Assembly (NCBI RefSeq): GCF_029784155.1
Contig: NC_073692.1
Coordinates: forward strand, 369,563,160 to 369,627,159
Source: Uranotaenia lowii
Lineage: Eukaryota > Arthropoda > Insecta > Diptera > Culicidae
Direction of reading: 5' to 3'
DNA length: 64,000 nt
The notes below the pieces were generated by a model. The model ran no database searches. It had not been told where the DNA came from and saw nothing but the letters and a program-made list of their open reading frames with translations. Shown here in pieces: positions 48,136-57,859 of this stretch. A program made the translations under genes and the position numbers. Numbering within the stretch: position 1 is the stretch's first letter; each line of letters starts with the position of its first letter.

Positions 48136-48624
48136 TTATATATTATTAACATATTTTAAAAAGGACTATTAACTGGTGAACTGATAATAGAATTGTTTTG
48201 TACCTCTTTACCCCTATAGAGGAAATGTCATTTTATAAAATTATTGCTATGTGTCTCATTTTGAAGTTGGTCGATTTATACCTACATCTTGAATATCAAT
48301 TTGAAGCGAATACACTCAGCAAAGCTCAAAGTTTCAGATCGTTTGACTCATTTATGTTCAAGATATGTGGTTTTTCATGAGATTATCTTTTCAAAAAGTT
48401 CATTGATTAAAACACTTATCCCTTAAATGTAGGATAATTCATGTAAAAATTACATCAAATGGAAATATTTCCCACCCTCATTCGTTTGTATTAATTAACC
48501 TTTTTAAACAAATTCGTTTTCACGAAATCATGCCCATTGTTTTCTGAACTAACTAATGATTAGATCAGATGTCTCCGGTCTAACATGACGGCAGATTTGA
48601 ATTTATGAGAAAAATTTGCATAAG

Positions 48625-50762
48625 ATAAAGAATATTTTAGGCCTTCCAACAAGCAGTTTCGATCTTTTTTTGGGATTTTGGTTCCAAATTTTAGCACACA
48701 ACATTTCCATCAAAATCAATTCGCTGTTCACATTTTTTTTGCCGTTGACATGAATTACAGTTCTGCAGGATTCCTCGAGTAGATGCAACAACTCATCTCG
48801 AAATTTGGGAAACTTTTTATACTTACATGCATTTCGTTTGTGCATATATTTTTCAACAAGTTTTATAAACTCAATTCTTCAATTTTAATATATTTATATG
48901 TAGCAGCGTGCAGTAATTTTTGCCATAATTAACTTTAAACAAGGAAATTTACAAAATAGGAAACATTCTAAACATTTATAACACATTTACATTTACGAGA
49001 TTGTTATTTTACTGTAAAATCTTATTTATATTTTGTATTATATATGTATATATGAGCATAATGTTGTGAAAACAACGGCTTGAATAGCCTTTAGTTGTGC
49101 GGTTTGATGAACAAATAAAACACAACAAAACGTGATCCACAATTTTTTTTAAGTTTGTTAATGACTGCTTAACTAATTTTTAAATGTCAAAATTATACAA
49201 AAATAGAAAAATGGACAAAAAATTACCAAATTAAAAATATTTAAAAAAATAATTGTTAAAATGGCAAAAGTATCATATTTACAAAAATTCAACCAATGAA
49301 AAAAGTTACAAAACTGACAAAAGTGACAAAAACGTTAAAAATAATAAAAAGGAAAAAAAGACAAGAATTACAAAAATTACAAAAATCGCTATGTGAATCA
49401 TTTCAGAATCCTGCTAGAGTCAACCTTTCGCCATATCAACAATCAAAGGTAAATACAAAGTTGACACATTTCACAAAACGAGGTTATCAAAATCACCACC
49501 ATTGCTGTCTGTTTGTCAACAGAGCATAGTCCACACATTCCACAATAGCATGTTTTTCCCCCTTGTTTTTGAACCCACACGTGGTATATTTGACCAACTG
49601 ACCAACATTCTGGTATGACTGTTTCGAAAATACAAAGTCGTCCTCAATGGTTGACTTGCTGAGTGCTGGTTTTGTTTATTTTAATAACACTTTTGCTTCC
49701 TGTTGGTTTTTTTAACTTTGCCCAACAGAGGTTCATTTCGATAACAATTTATCGTGTATTGATAAACACCTTATTTTTATCAACTACAGAAAGGGTCAAA
49801 AAGGGTACCAAAACTCTAAAATGCAGTACATATCCCAACCATTACGAGAGTTGACAGTTGAGAATGAAAAAGTTTCCAACAAAGTAATCACTTTGTTCCA
49901 CTTTTTACGCTCGATGTATGTATGAATGTGGGTGGGTGGACACAAAAGAATGTTAATATGAAAATCAAACGTTCCACCAAACCCGACCAAAGTCACCGAA
50001 CAGGATTCGAGCGTGCACACAAGTCAGTTGGAAAAGTTAGCCATGAAATGGTGATTGTTTGGCAGAAAGTTGGCCTGGGCGAAACTGTCTCCCAGCGAAG
50101 CTTTTGTTCTGTTTTTGGGATTTTTTTTTTGGTTTTTGGCTAATCGGTTGCTATGATTAGGTGAATAGCTTGCTAAGTTCAAAATTATACTTCTTAAGTC
50201 GCAGATACCATAAGACCATATACAAAAATAAAACACAAAATTACTGCAACAACTCGGTTAGTTTTGAACATCTCAAAAGCCAATTGCATGGCTATTTGAA
50301 TTTTTTTTTTTGTAAATTTACACATGCATAATTCAAAATTTGTTACATTTGTAGATTAAGTTAATTTCATAATTTAAAAAAAAGTTTTCCGACATTTTGT
50401 ATATTCAATTAGTTTTATAAATTTTTACCATCGCCTTTTTCATTTTTGCAATTTTAATTTTTTTTTTTGTTATTTTTGCCTTTTTTTTATTTTTTTTTTT
50501 TTTTACTTTGACTTTATTCATTTTTTGTCATTTTAGAGTATTTCTGTTCATCATTGTTGTCATTTCTGTCAATTTCATTCATTCTGTTTATTAAGTAATT
50601 TCGGCGATTTGAAAATTTGGTCACCTTAGTCGATTTTGTCAATATTTTCAATTTGGCCAATTTATCGAATGATTTGAATTTTATCATTTCTTTTTCAATT
50701 TTGTATTTTTTCCAATTCAGAGAATTCAGCTTATCTCGTAAATTTCTCTAATATGTTATATT
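48625..50762. other. AT-rich unassigned DNA
   Basis: No recognised gene. An 80-codon minus frame at 48603-48845 matches nothing I know. The 50400-50650 part is T-rich with repeated tttgtcaattt-like strings, which continue to the right of the solo LTR. Confidence 0.45.
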
Positions 50763-51310
50763 GGCCATGTTCCAGCGTATACCAATACGCTTGAAGAATA
50801 CTCCAGAAGATTCTATGTTCAGAAAGTTCAGTTACTAGCATGTTCCATTATAGAAAGTTCCAGAATATTCCATTACTATTTAGCATGTTCTACCATAGAA
50901 GGTTCCAGAATGTTCCATTTCTATATCATTGTATTTCCGATGTTTCTAGAAAGTTCCATTATATTTCCTTAGAAGAAGCTAGAATATTCTATACTTAATT
51001 CAGTGGTATAATTCCGTAGTTTCCAGAACATTCCATTAGCATATAAATACAGAGTCGAGTAATTTGTTAGGGAGTATTATTCTGCACATGAGTGAGCATT
51101 GTTCCAATCTTTAGTGAGTATAAGTGCAAATAAAGTGTTCCCAAACACAAAGGGTAGTTTTGTGAATCCAAGTACCAAGAAAGTTATCCCTATCGACGTC
51201 AGTGAAGTTACCAGAACTTTGGACTGTTGTCGATGTTAGAGATACCAGTACTCTAACCGAGTTTTCCTGCCAACATTTGAGCTTTCCGTTTCCTGCAACG
51301 GAACAGGCCA
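50763..51310 (+). mobile_element. Solo LTR with heat-shock-element array, 5-bp TSD
   Basis: The LTR spans 50768-51305. It starts TGTTCC and ends GGAACA, and GGCCA flanks it at 50763-50767 and 51306-51310. The flanking DNA joins into uniform tttggtcaattt-type sequence, supporting an exact insertion. Order inside: an array of GAAnnTTC blocks (50793-51033), a TATA box (atataaat, 51041-51048), then AATAAA near 51131 about 90 bp further. This is the U3-R-U5 order of a retroviral-type LTR. The 5-bp TSD fits Ty1/copia or BEL. Internal coding sequence is absent, so it is a recombination product. Confidence 0.8.
50793..51033 (+). promoter_or_regulatory. Heat-shock-element array in the LTR U3
   Basis: Perfect alternating GAA/TTC pentamers (2-bp spacing) occur as four-unit blocks at 50853-50870 (GAAagTTCcaGAAtaTTC) and 50898-50915 (GAAggTTCcaGAAtgTTC). 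Three-unit blocks lie at 50944-50956 and 51021-51033, and two-unit blocks at 50806-50813 and 50982-50989. Three or more such pentamers form the consensus binding site of heat shock factor trimers. The last block ends 8 bp before the TATA box. Confidence 0.75.
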
Positions 51311-51334
51311 ATTTGGTCAATTTTATTAGTTCTG

Positions 51335-51636
51335 TAAGAGCAAGTTCACTGGTGTTGGGAAAAAGTGGTAGAAATTTTGACACTTACGGCACATTTTGAA
51401 AATTTTGCCATGTAAAAACATTTTCAAGATCTGTGGCTTTCAAGTTTTTTTACAACACGTGTTGTATTGTCGCATGCTGTGATACAAAAATAGCAATATT
51501 TCTAACACAAACGGCTGAAATAGAAACAGTGTTGTAAAAAAGTACAACGCCCCAAGATCTTGAAAACATTTTTGCATGGAAAAATTTTCAAAATGTCAAA
51601 ATTTCTACCACTTTTTCACCAGTGAACTTGCTCTAA
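51335..51636. mobile_element. PIF/Harbinger-like MITE with TAA TSD
   Basis: The element spans 51338-51633. GAGCAAGTTCACTGGTG at the left is mirrored by caccagtgaacttgctc at the right, and the match continues inward for about 90 bp (agtggtagaaattttgaca and its inverse). TAA flanks both ends (51335-51337 and 51634-51636), the TWA target of PIF/Harbinger. The 296-bp element has no transposase. Confidence 0.7.
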
Positions 51637-52668
51637 GTATTGTCAAATTAATCAATTTTGTTAATTTGTTGATTCTGTTAACTTTATCAATTCTGTCAAT
51701 TTTTTTTATTTATGTATTTTCAATAATTTCAATATAATAGTTTCAAATTTATCAATTCTGAAAATTTTGTTTATTTTTTCATTATTCCCAAATCTAGCCA
51801 TTTTTTTTTCCTTTTGTCATTTTGTGAAGTTGGTTAGTTTTGTGAATTATGCAATATGTGATTTTAGCCAATATGTCTTATTTTGTGAAATTGGAGAGTT
51901 TCATGAATTTGTCATTTTTGCCAATTTTGTAAATTCAGTCAATTCCATAATTCTTATCAATTTTGTAATTAATAACTTGCGGTAGAACAAGATGAAAAAT
52001 AAAGCGTGGAGTCTCCTACCAAACGCTTCATATACTTTATGTACTATGCCTTCATACACAGATGAAATGGGTCTCAGTAAGCCGTGCCCGAGAGCGGTCG
52101 CGATTTTTTTCTTTTCTTAGATTCTTGCTGCTGAAAATTTTGAAAAAAAGGATATTTTAGCCAAAATCTAGTTTTGACGTTTACAAAGTTTAATTGTGGT
52201 CAGATCAGGCGCGGTCCTAAAGCTCGCTCTTGAGGGGATGATTTCACAATTTTTTAATAACCGATCAATAAATAGAACTTTAGTATCTAGTAAAAAATAT
52301 TCATTTAGAAAGAGTGAGAAGGAGGGAAGGGGGAGGGGGGCTGGTCTTATTGAGTGTGCTGTGCATTGCCTCTTCTCCTCCAAGTAGACCTCATTGAATT
52401 AAATTTAAAAAAAATCTAACTTTTCAACCCATTTTTGCATAAAATTATCCTTTGATACAACTTCAATTTTCGAATCTTTAATTTTCCATGCGAAAATTTT
52501 TTGATCAAACGATGATTTTCGTATTTGTATAATTAAGTTAAGGATACAATAAAATATCGACTTTTGAAATCATTAAAAAAAATCTCTTGTTAAAATGTCA
52601 TTGATTAAATGACAATAGCACACTTGTTGTTGAATAGCAGAATATTGAAAGAAATTTTTCAATCAATT
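51637..52668. other. AT-rich unassigned DNA
   Basis: The left part repeats tttgtcaattt-like strings. A gagaaggagggaagggggag purine tract lies near 52315-52339. No gene recognised. Confidence 0.45.
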
Positions 52669-52929
52669 ATTTTTCTAGAGCTTTTTTTTTTTTTTTTAAA
52701 TATGTCTTTATTTGTATCAAATCATGATTACACTTATATTACATTATTGCATTAAACTAGGTGTTCAGCTCAATAATGAACTGTTCATAGCCCTATAAGT
52801 AACTAGATTATAAAAATTTATTTATAAGATTTAAATTTGCTGAGCGCAATCAAGTTTTTAATGTAGGAGAACATCCTGTAATAGCAAAAATATTTTATAC
52901 TTAAAACTAAACACTATCTTAAAATTAAA

Positions 52930-55587
52930 CTAAACATAAAGAGAACGAATCTCTGCGATGGAAGACTGCATCGATTTGCTTCTGAAGTTGGAGATGATTT
53001 TGTTGGCCATCTCTTCGATAGATTCAATGCCTGCAATCCGATGAAGATCTTCGGTGCTGTGCCAAGGTGGAAGCCGCAAAATCATTTTCAGAACTTTGTT
53101 CTGAATCCTTTGGATGGCTTTCTTCCTCGTCGCGCAGCAGCTAGACCAAATCGGAACTGCATACATTATCGCTGGTCGGAAAACTTGTTTGTAGATGAGC
53201 ATCTTATTTCGCAGACACAACCGGGATTTCCTGTTGATGAGAGAATAAAGAGATTTAGTGTATTTATTACATTTAGATTGAATATCTTCAATGTGATTTT
53301 TAAAAGTAAGATTCCGATCAAGTGTAAGTCCCAAGTACTTCACGTGATCAGACCATTCTAATGAAACCCCATTAAAAGTTATGGAATGATTTTCATTAGG
53401 TTTTAAAAAATTTGCTCTTGGCTTATGGGGAAATAAAATAAGTTGAGTTTTGGAAGCGTTAGGAGAAATTTTCCACATTTTCAAGTAATTCAAAAAGGAA
53501 TTTAAATTTTGTTGCAATCTACTGCGTACCACCCGTAAATTTCGACCTTTTGCTGAAAGCAAAGTATCATCAGCAAATAATCTTCTACCTTTTCCTTCTG
53601 GTTCATCAGGAAGATCAGAAGTAAAAATATTGTATAAAATAGGCCCAAGTATACTACCCTGAGGGACACCAGCTCTAATGGGTATCCTTTCAGAGCATGA
53701 ATTTTGATAGCTTACTTGCAAAGTTCGGCTAGTCAAATAATTTTGAATAATTTTGGTGAGATATACAGGAAAATCAAATCGAGCTAATTTAGCTACTAAT
53801 CCTTTGTGCCAAACACTGTCAAAAGCTTTTTCAATATCAAGAAGAGCAACACCAGTTGAATAACCTTCAGATTTGCTAGCGTTAATCATATTAGTTACAC
53901 TCAAAAGTTGATGTGTAGTAGAATGTCCATGACGAAAACCAAATTGTTCATCAGGGAAAATGGAATTCTGATTAATGTGAATCATCATTCTATTCAAAAT
54001 AACTCTCTCAAATAGTTTACTTAAAGATGGAAGCAAACTAATTGGTCGATAACTTGAAGGCTCTGAAGCACTTTTTCCAGGTTTCAAAATTGGAGTTACT
54101 TTGGCATTTTTCCATTTATTGGGAAAATAGGCCAAGTGAAAACATTTGTTGAAAATTTTAACTAAAAAATTTAAAGTGCTTTCAGGCAACTTTTTAAGAA
54201 GAATATAGAAAATCCCATCTTCCCCTGGAGCTTTCATATTTTTAAATTTTTTGAAAATCAATTTAAGTTCATCAATATTTGTCTCACAAGAACTTTCAAA
54301 CACATTTTGCTTAGAAAGAATATCATCAAATTCTAGGGAAATTTGAGCATCAATTGGACTTACAACGTTTAAATTAAAATCATGAGCAGACTCAAATTGT
54401 TGGGCCAATTTTTGAGCCTTTTCTGAATTAGTTAAAAGAAGTTTATCCCCATCTTTCAAAGTAGGAATTGGCTTCTGGGGCTTTTTCAAAATTTTAGTTA
54501 ATTTCCAAAATGGCTTTGAGTAGGGTTTTATGTCCTCTACTGCTTTAGCAAAATTTTCATTACGAATGAAATTTAAACGACGTTTGATCTCTTTTTGAAG
54601 GTCGCAATAAATTAATTTCAAATAAGGATCTCTAGTACGTTGATATTGGCGTCGACGAATGTTTTTCAGTCGTATCAAAAACTGAAGATCATCATCAATT
54701 AAAGGTTGATTGAATTTATGTTTAACTTTAGGTATTGAAGCGGCTTTAGCATTGACTATTGCAGTTGTCAACTTTTCTACAGCCAAATCAATATCTTCTA
54801 TTGAATTCAGTGGAACGTTTACATCTAAATTACGTTCAATAAAATTCATATATCGCTCCCAGTTAGCCTTTTGAAAGTTAAAAGTTGATTTTAAAGGGTT
54901 TTCAATGGGACTTTGGGATAAAGAAAATGTTACTGGAAGGTGGTCTGAATCGAGGTCCGCATGAGTAACTAATTGACTACAATGCTCGCCTAAATCCGTT
55001 AGAACCAAATCAATTGTGGAGGGATTTCTAATTGAAGAAAAACAAGTATGCCCATTAGGATATTCAACAGTATAATAACCTGCAGAGCAGTCATTAAACA
55101 AAATATTCCCATTTGAATTTGATGAAATATTATTCCAAGATCGGTGTTTTGCATTAAAGTCGCCAATAATAAAAAATTTAGATTTATTTCTGGTGAGTTT
55201 TCGTAAATCTCCCTTCAAAAAATTTTTCTGTTCACCGCTACATTGAAAAGGCAAATATGCGGCAACAATTATAATTTTCCCCATAGAAGTTTCTAATTCA
55301 ATTCCAATTGTTTCTAAGACTTTTGTATTGAAAGAAGGAAGAAGTCTAAATTTGAGACGACTATTGATGACAATAGCTACACCCCCACCTTGTCGATCAA
55401 GTCGATCATTTCGTAAAATTTTAAAGAAAGCATTGCTTTTCAAGTTATTGTCTGGCTTTAAAAAAGTTTCAGTGATGGCAGCAATATGTATGTTTTGAGT
55501 TTTCAAAAATAAAAAGAACTCGTCTTGGTTAGCCAGCAAAGATCTAGCGTTCCAATTCATAATATTTAAACATCTATTTGGATCCAT
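52930..55587 (-). CDS. Jockey ORF2: endonuclease-reverse transcriptase
   Basis: An 885-residue enzyme that nicks chromosomal DNA and primes reverse transcription on the element RNA. The N-terminal AP-like endonuclease (about residues 1-230) shows NWNARSLL, ITETFL, GDFNAKHRSWN, STIDLVLTD and SDHLPVTFSL. The reverse transcriptase (about 430-720) shows KAPGEDGI, YRPISLLPSLSKLFER, FGFRHGHSTTHQLL, LLDIEKAFDSVWH, AGVPQGSILGPILYN, the catalytic FADDTLLS and KYLGLTLD. The C-terminal region is basic with IWSSCCATRKKAIQRIQNK. The ATG at 55587 overlaps the ORF1 stop, so translation probably relies on reinitiation or stop-start coupling. No stop or frameshift: all catalytic residues I can check are present. 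Confidence 0.93.
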   Translation of the reverse strand: MDPNRCLNIMNWNARSLLANQDEFFLFLKTQNIHIAAITETFLKPDNNLKSNAFFKILRNDRLDRQGGGVAIVINSRLKFRLLPSFNTKVLETIGIELETSMGKIIIVAAYLPFQCSGEQKNFLKGDLRKLTRNKSKFFIIGDFNAKHRSWNNISSNSNGNILFNDCSAGYYTVEYPNGHTCFSSIRNPSTIDLVLTDLGEHCSQLVTHADLDSDHLPVTFSLSQSPIENPLKSTFNFQKANWERYMNFIERNLDVNVPLNSIEDIDLAVEKLTTAIVNAKAASIPKVKHKFNQPLIDDDLQFLIRLKNIRRRQYQRTRDPYLKLIYCDLQKEIKRRLNFIRNENFAKAVEDIKPYSKPFWKLTKILKKPQKPIPTLKDGDKLLLTNSEKAQKLAQQFESAHDFNLNVVSPIDAQISLEFDDILSKQNVFESSCETNIDELKLIFKKFKNMKAPGEDGIFYILLKKLPESTLNFLVKIFNKCFHLAYFPNKWKNAKVTPILKPGKSASEPSSYRPISLLPSLSKLFERVILNRMMIHINQNSIFPDEQFGFRHGHSTTHQLLSVTNMINASKSEGYSTGVALLDIEKAFDSVWHKGLVAKLARFDFPVYLTKIIQNYLTSRTLQVSYQNSCSERIPIRAGVPQGSILGPILYNIFTSDLPDEPEGKGRRLFADDTLLSAKGRNLRVVRSRLQQNLNSFLNYLKMWKISPNASKTQLILFPHKPRANFLKPNENHSITFNGVSLEWSDHVKYLGLTLDRNLTFKNHIEDIQSKCNKYTKSLYSLINRKSRLCLRNKMLIYKQVFRPAIMYAVPIWSSCCATRKKAIQRIQNKVLKMILRLPPWHSTEDLHRIAGIESIEEMANKIISNFRSKSMQSSIAEIRSLYV

Positions 55588-57007
55588 GAGGGAATCGTAA
55601 AGTCATAATAATTTTGTTAGCATAATTAAAAGAAGTTTGGAAAGCTTCAAACATTGAATTTGCTTTCAACATAAGTTGCATCATTTCCATTAAGTTTTGA
55701 TGCAAAAATTTTAATTTTTCCTCAGTAATCTCACCCAAATCAACAAAATTGTTAGAATCAGAAGAGGAAGGAGAAGAAAAAGTATTTGAATTTCGGGGAT
55801 TTTCCCAAGCCTTCGCATGAACGTTGAGACTTGGTTTTTTCCCATTTTTATTAGTTATGCCTGGAGAGGGCAACCCATTTTCAACCACCTCTGAGAACGA
55901 TAAACAACGAGTCTGGGGCGCAGAATCAGCCCAGGTAACATTAAAATCACTTCGGGTATTACCCAACCGTGATACCAATGTAGACCGAGGCTGAATGCGA
56001 ACAGGCAGGTCGTTTGCCGGCCCGACGTGTGAAGACGAAAAAGAGGAAGGAGGAGAAGAAACTTTTCTGGAAACTTTGGGATTTTTCCTAGAAGCAATAA
56101 TTTTTGCCCTGATGGGACAGTCTAGCGAATTCGAGGAATGATTACCTGCGCAATTTGCACACTTAAAAAATTCTGTTTTTGGCTTATCACCACCAAAAAG
56201 GCATTTAGATTTTTCATGATCGAATGAGCCGCAAAACATGCATCTGGCATTCATTCTACAATTTTTAGTGCCATGACAAAAAGCTTGACAACGACGACAT
56301 TGCGTAATATTTTGAAGAAAATTGGTAGAAGATTTACGAAAAGGTTCGAATTTGACTCGACAATGAAACATAAGACGAGCCTTTTCAAGAATTTGCAAAT
56401 TATTAACCTGATCCTTTTTAAAATGGATCAAATAAAGTTCAGGAGCAAAACCAACACTACTGATATTATTCATGTTGGTTCTTTTCCTCATTTGAATTAC
56501 TTGAATTGGAGAAAAACCTAACAAAGAATTTAATTCAGCTGTGATCTCATCCGGTGTCTGATCGCCAGTGAGACCACGAAGTACAACTTTAAATGGACGA
56601 TCACTTCTAGTGTCGTACGTAAAAAATTGGTGTTTTTTATTATTCAAATAATTTAAAACCTTTTGAAAATCATTAAAAGATTCCGCCAATATACGAGCAG
56701 TTCCCCTTCGACCGATCTGAAAAGAAATCTTCACATCCTTGACGGAAGTGACGATTTCTTTCCGAAAGGCATTGAAGTCAGGAATCGTGACCGTTATTGG
56801 TGGAATCTTTTCGTTTTTAAGAGTATAAGAAGAAGAAGAAGGTTTCTTAGTACTCTTATCAGAATTAAATATGAATATTTCCTCATCACCGATGTTATGA
56901 AGGACATCGAATGAATTGGAAATTTCAACTTTTTTGGCAGATGGCCCTGGATTAGGTTCAGCAATCCGTTTTCTTCCGGCCCTTGAGCCGGCCGAAGACT
57001 TCCCCAT
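55574..57007 (-). CDS. Jockey ORF1: gag-like nucleic-acid-binding protein
   Basis: Packages element RNA into ribonucleoprotein and helps bring it to the nucleus. I choose the ATG at 57007 (MGKSSAGSRAGRKR). An in-frame ATG at 57169 exists, but the 54 residues it adds are hydrophobic and unlike a gag N-terminus. A basic, proline-rich start is followed by a PRE_C2HC-like region (RPFKVVLRGLTGDQTPDEI, about residue 150). Three zinc knuckles follow: CRRCQAFCHGTKNC, CMFCGSFDHEKSKC and CANCAGNHSSNSLDC. The C-terminal tail is serine-rich. The stop lies inside the start of ORF2 (shared ATGGATCCAAATAG). Confidence 0.9.
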   Translation of the reverse strand: MGKSSAGSRAGRKRIAEPNPGPSAKKVEISNSFDVLHNIGDEEIFIFNSDKSTKKPSSSSYTLKNEKIPPITVTIPDFNAFRKEIVTSVKDVKISFQIGRRGTARILAESFNDFQKVLNYLNNKKHQFFTYDTRSDRPFKVVLRGLTGDQTPDEITAELNSLLGFSPIQVIQMRKRTNMNNISSVGFAPELYLIHFKKDQVNNLQILEKARLMFHCRVKFEPFRKSSTNFLQNITQCRRCQAFCHGTKNCRMNARCMFCGSFDHEKSKCLFGGDKPKTEFFKCANCAGNHSSNSLDCPIRAKIIASRKNPKVSRKVSSPPSSFSSSHVGPANDLPVRIQPRSTLVSRLGNTRSDFNVTWADSAPQTRCLSFSEVVENGLPSPGITNKNGKKPSLNVHAKAWENPRNSNTFSSPSSSDSNNFVDLGEITEEKLKFLHQNLMEMMQLMLKANSMFEAFQTSFNYANKIIMTLRFPHGSK

Positions 57008-57202
57008 GCTGGAAAGAAAAGAGAAAATATGAATAAAAGAAAATGAAAATAATTTTAGCACTGAAAAGTGCTGATTGAAATACAGGTAAGGAAAAAATAA
57101 ATAATGTAAAATGTTCCTGCAGGTACACAGCAACGATACGATGCTCCGGCGTACGTGTTGACGGCTCAACGGTACAGATGGAAGTGGATTTTTCTAGAGC
57201 TT

Positions 57203-57859
57203 CTTCATATCAGCACAAGGTAACCACAAAGTAATTTGATGATTTAATTCTTCGGTTCAAAAACCAAATATTTTGGAAAATTTTAGACCTTATAATTGCT
57301 ATGAATATTAAACTTGTTTTAAAATTTTGATATTCTTTTTAATATTCTGTTATGATTTTCTGAATAGTGTTCCGGAAATATCAGGTTGTTTGTATCAATT
57401 TTGCAATTCATTTGTTGTTGTGAATTACTGTCGAAGATTTTAAATTTAATGCTGTAATAAAGTAATGAAATTTGATTCTGAGCTTTGGAGCCTTTGGAAA
57501 CTCCTGTTTTATTGATTTGCTTTGGAATTTCAAGTTCTCGTTCTAGATTTATAAGTTTTTTTTAAGCTGACACAAATTAAATGAAATTTAATACCTTTCT
57601 TTTGGCAAAAAATTATGTATGAATAAAGCAATTTTTTTTCTATTACTTAAAGGACACATTATTCTCATTTTTTTTAAGAAATAACTCAGAGGATCAGCAT
57701 TTTTGGGTTGGATTTTGGAAGATTTGGTCTTTCTGTATTGAAAACATTTGTCAGATTTTGCTCATCACCTCTATGGTGTGATACGGTGTGTTAAAATTTT
57801 ATTTTTATTTTTTTTTTTTTTTTTGGTTAACTCGATCTTTGTTAACTGATAAACTAATA
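57203..57859. other. Unassigned AT-rich DNA
   Basis: No gene or repeat boundary recognised between the jockey and hAT elements. Confidence 0.45.

Larger units (their letters stand above)
47096..48624. mobile_element. TIR element adjoining the gypsy 5' break
   Basis: The left end (47096-47156: caaatctgccgtc, accggagacatctga) is mirrored at 48565-48625 (tcagatgtctccggt, gacggcagatttg). The imperfect TIRs are about 55-60 bp. The middle holds a TA MITE at 47263-48133. No transposase. The TSD is unclear, so the family is not assigned. Confidence 0.6.
52669..57202 (-). mobile_element. Complete jockey-clade LINE with 15-bp TSD
   Basis: The element spans 52684-57187 on the minus strand. The identical 15-bp repeat atttttctagagctt lies at 52669-52683 and 57188-57202. 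The 5' end (57187) starts CCACTTCCATC; the 3' UTR (about 52929-52698) ends in an A-run (T on plus, about 52684-52697). Two ORFs are present and open, overlapping by 14 bases. This is the full jockey layout: short 5' leader, CCHC gag, endonuclease-RT, poly(A). Confidence 0.9.

Noticed and set aside
48603..48845. 80-codon minus-strand frame beyond the TIR element as the missing gypsy 5' part
   Set aside because: It shows no gag, protease or reverse-transcriptase motif.
50793..51048. Promoter of a host heat-shock gene
   Set aside because: The block lies inside exact TG...CA ends with a 5-bp duplication, AATAAA follows within about 90 bp, and no Hsp coding sequence follows. An LTR explains this better.
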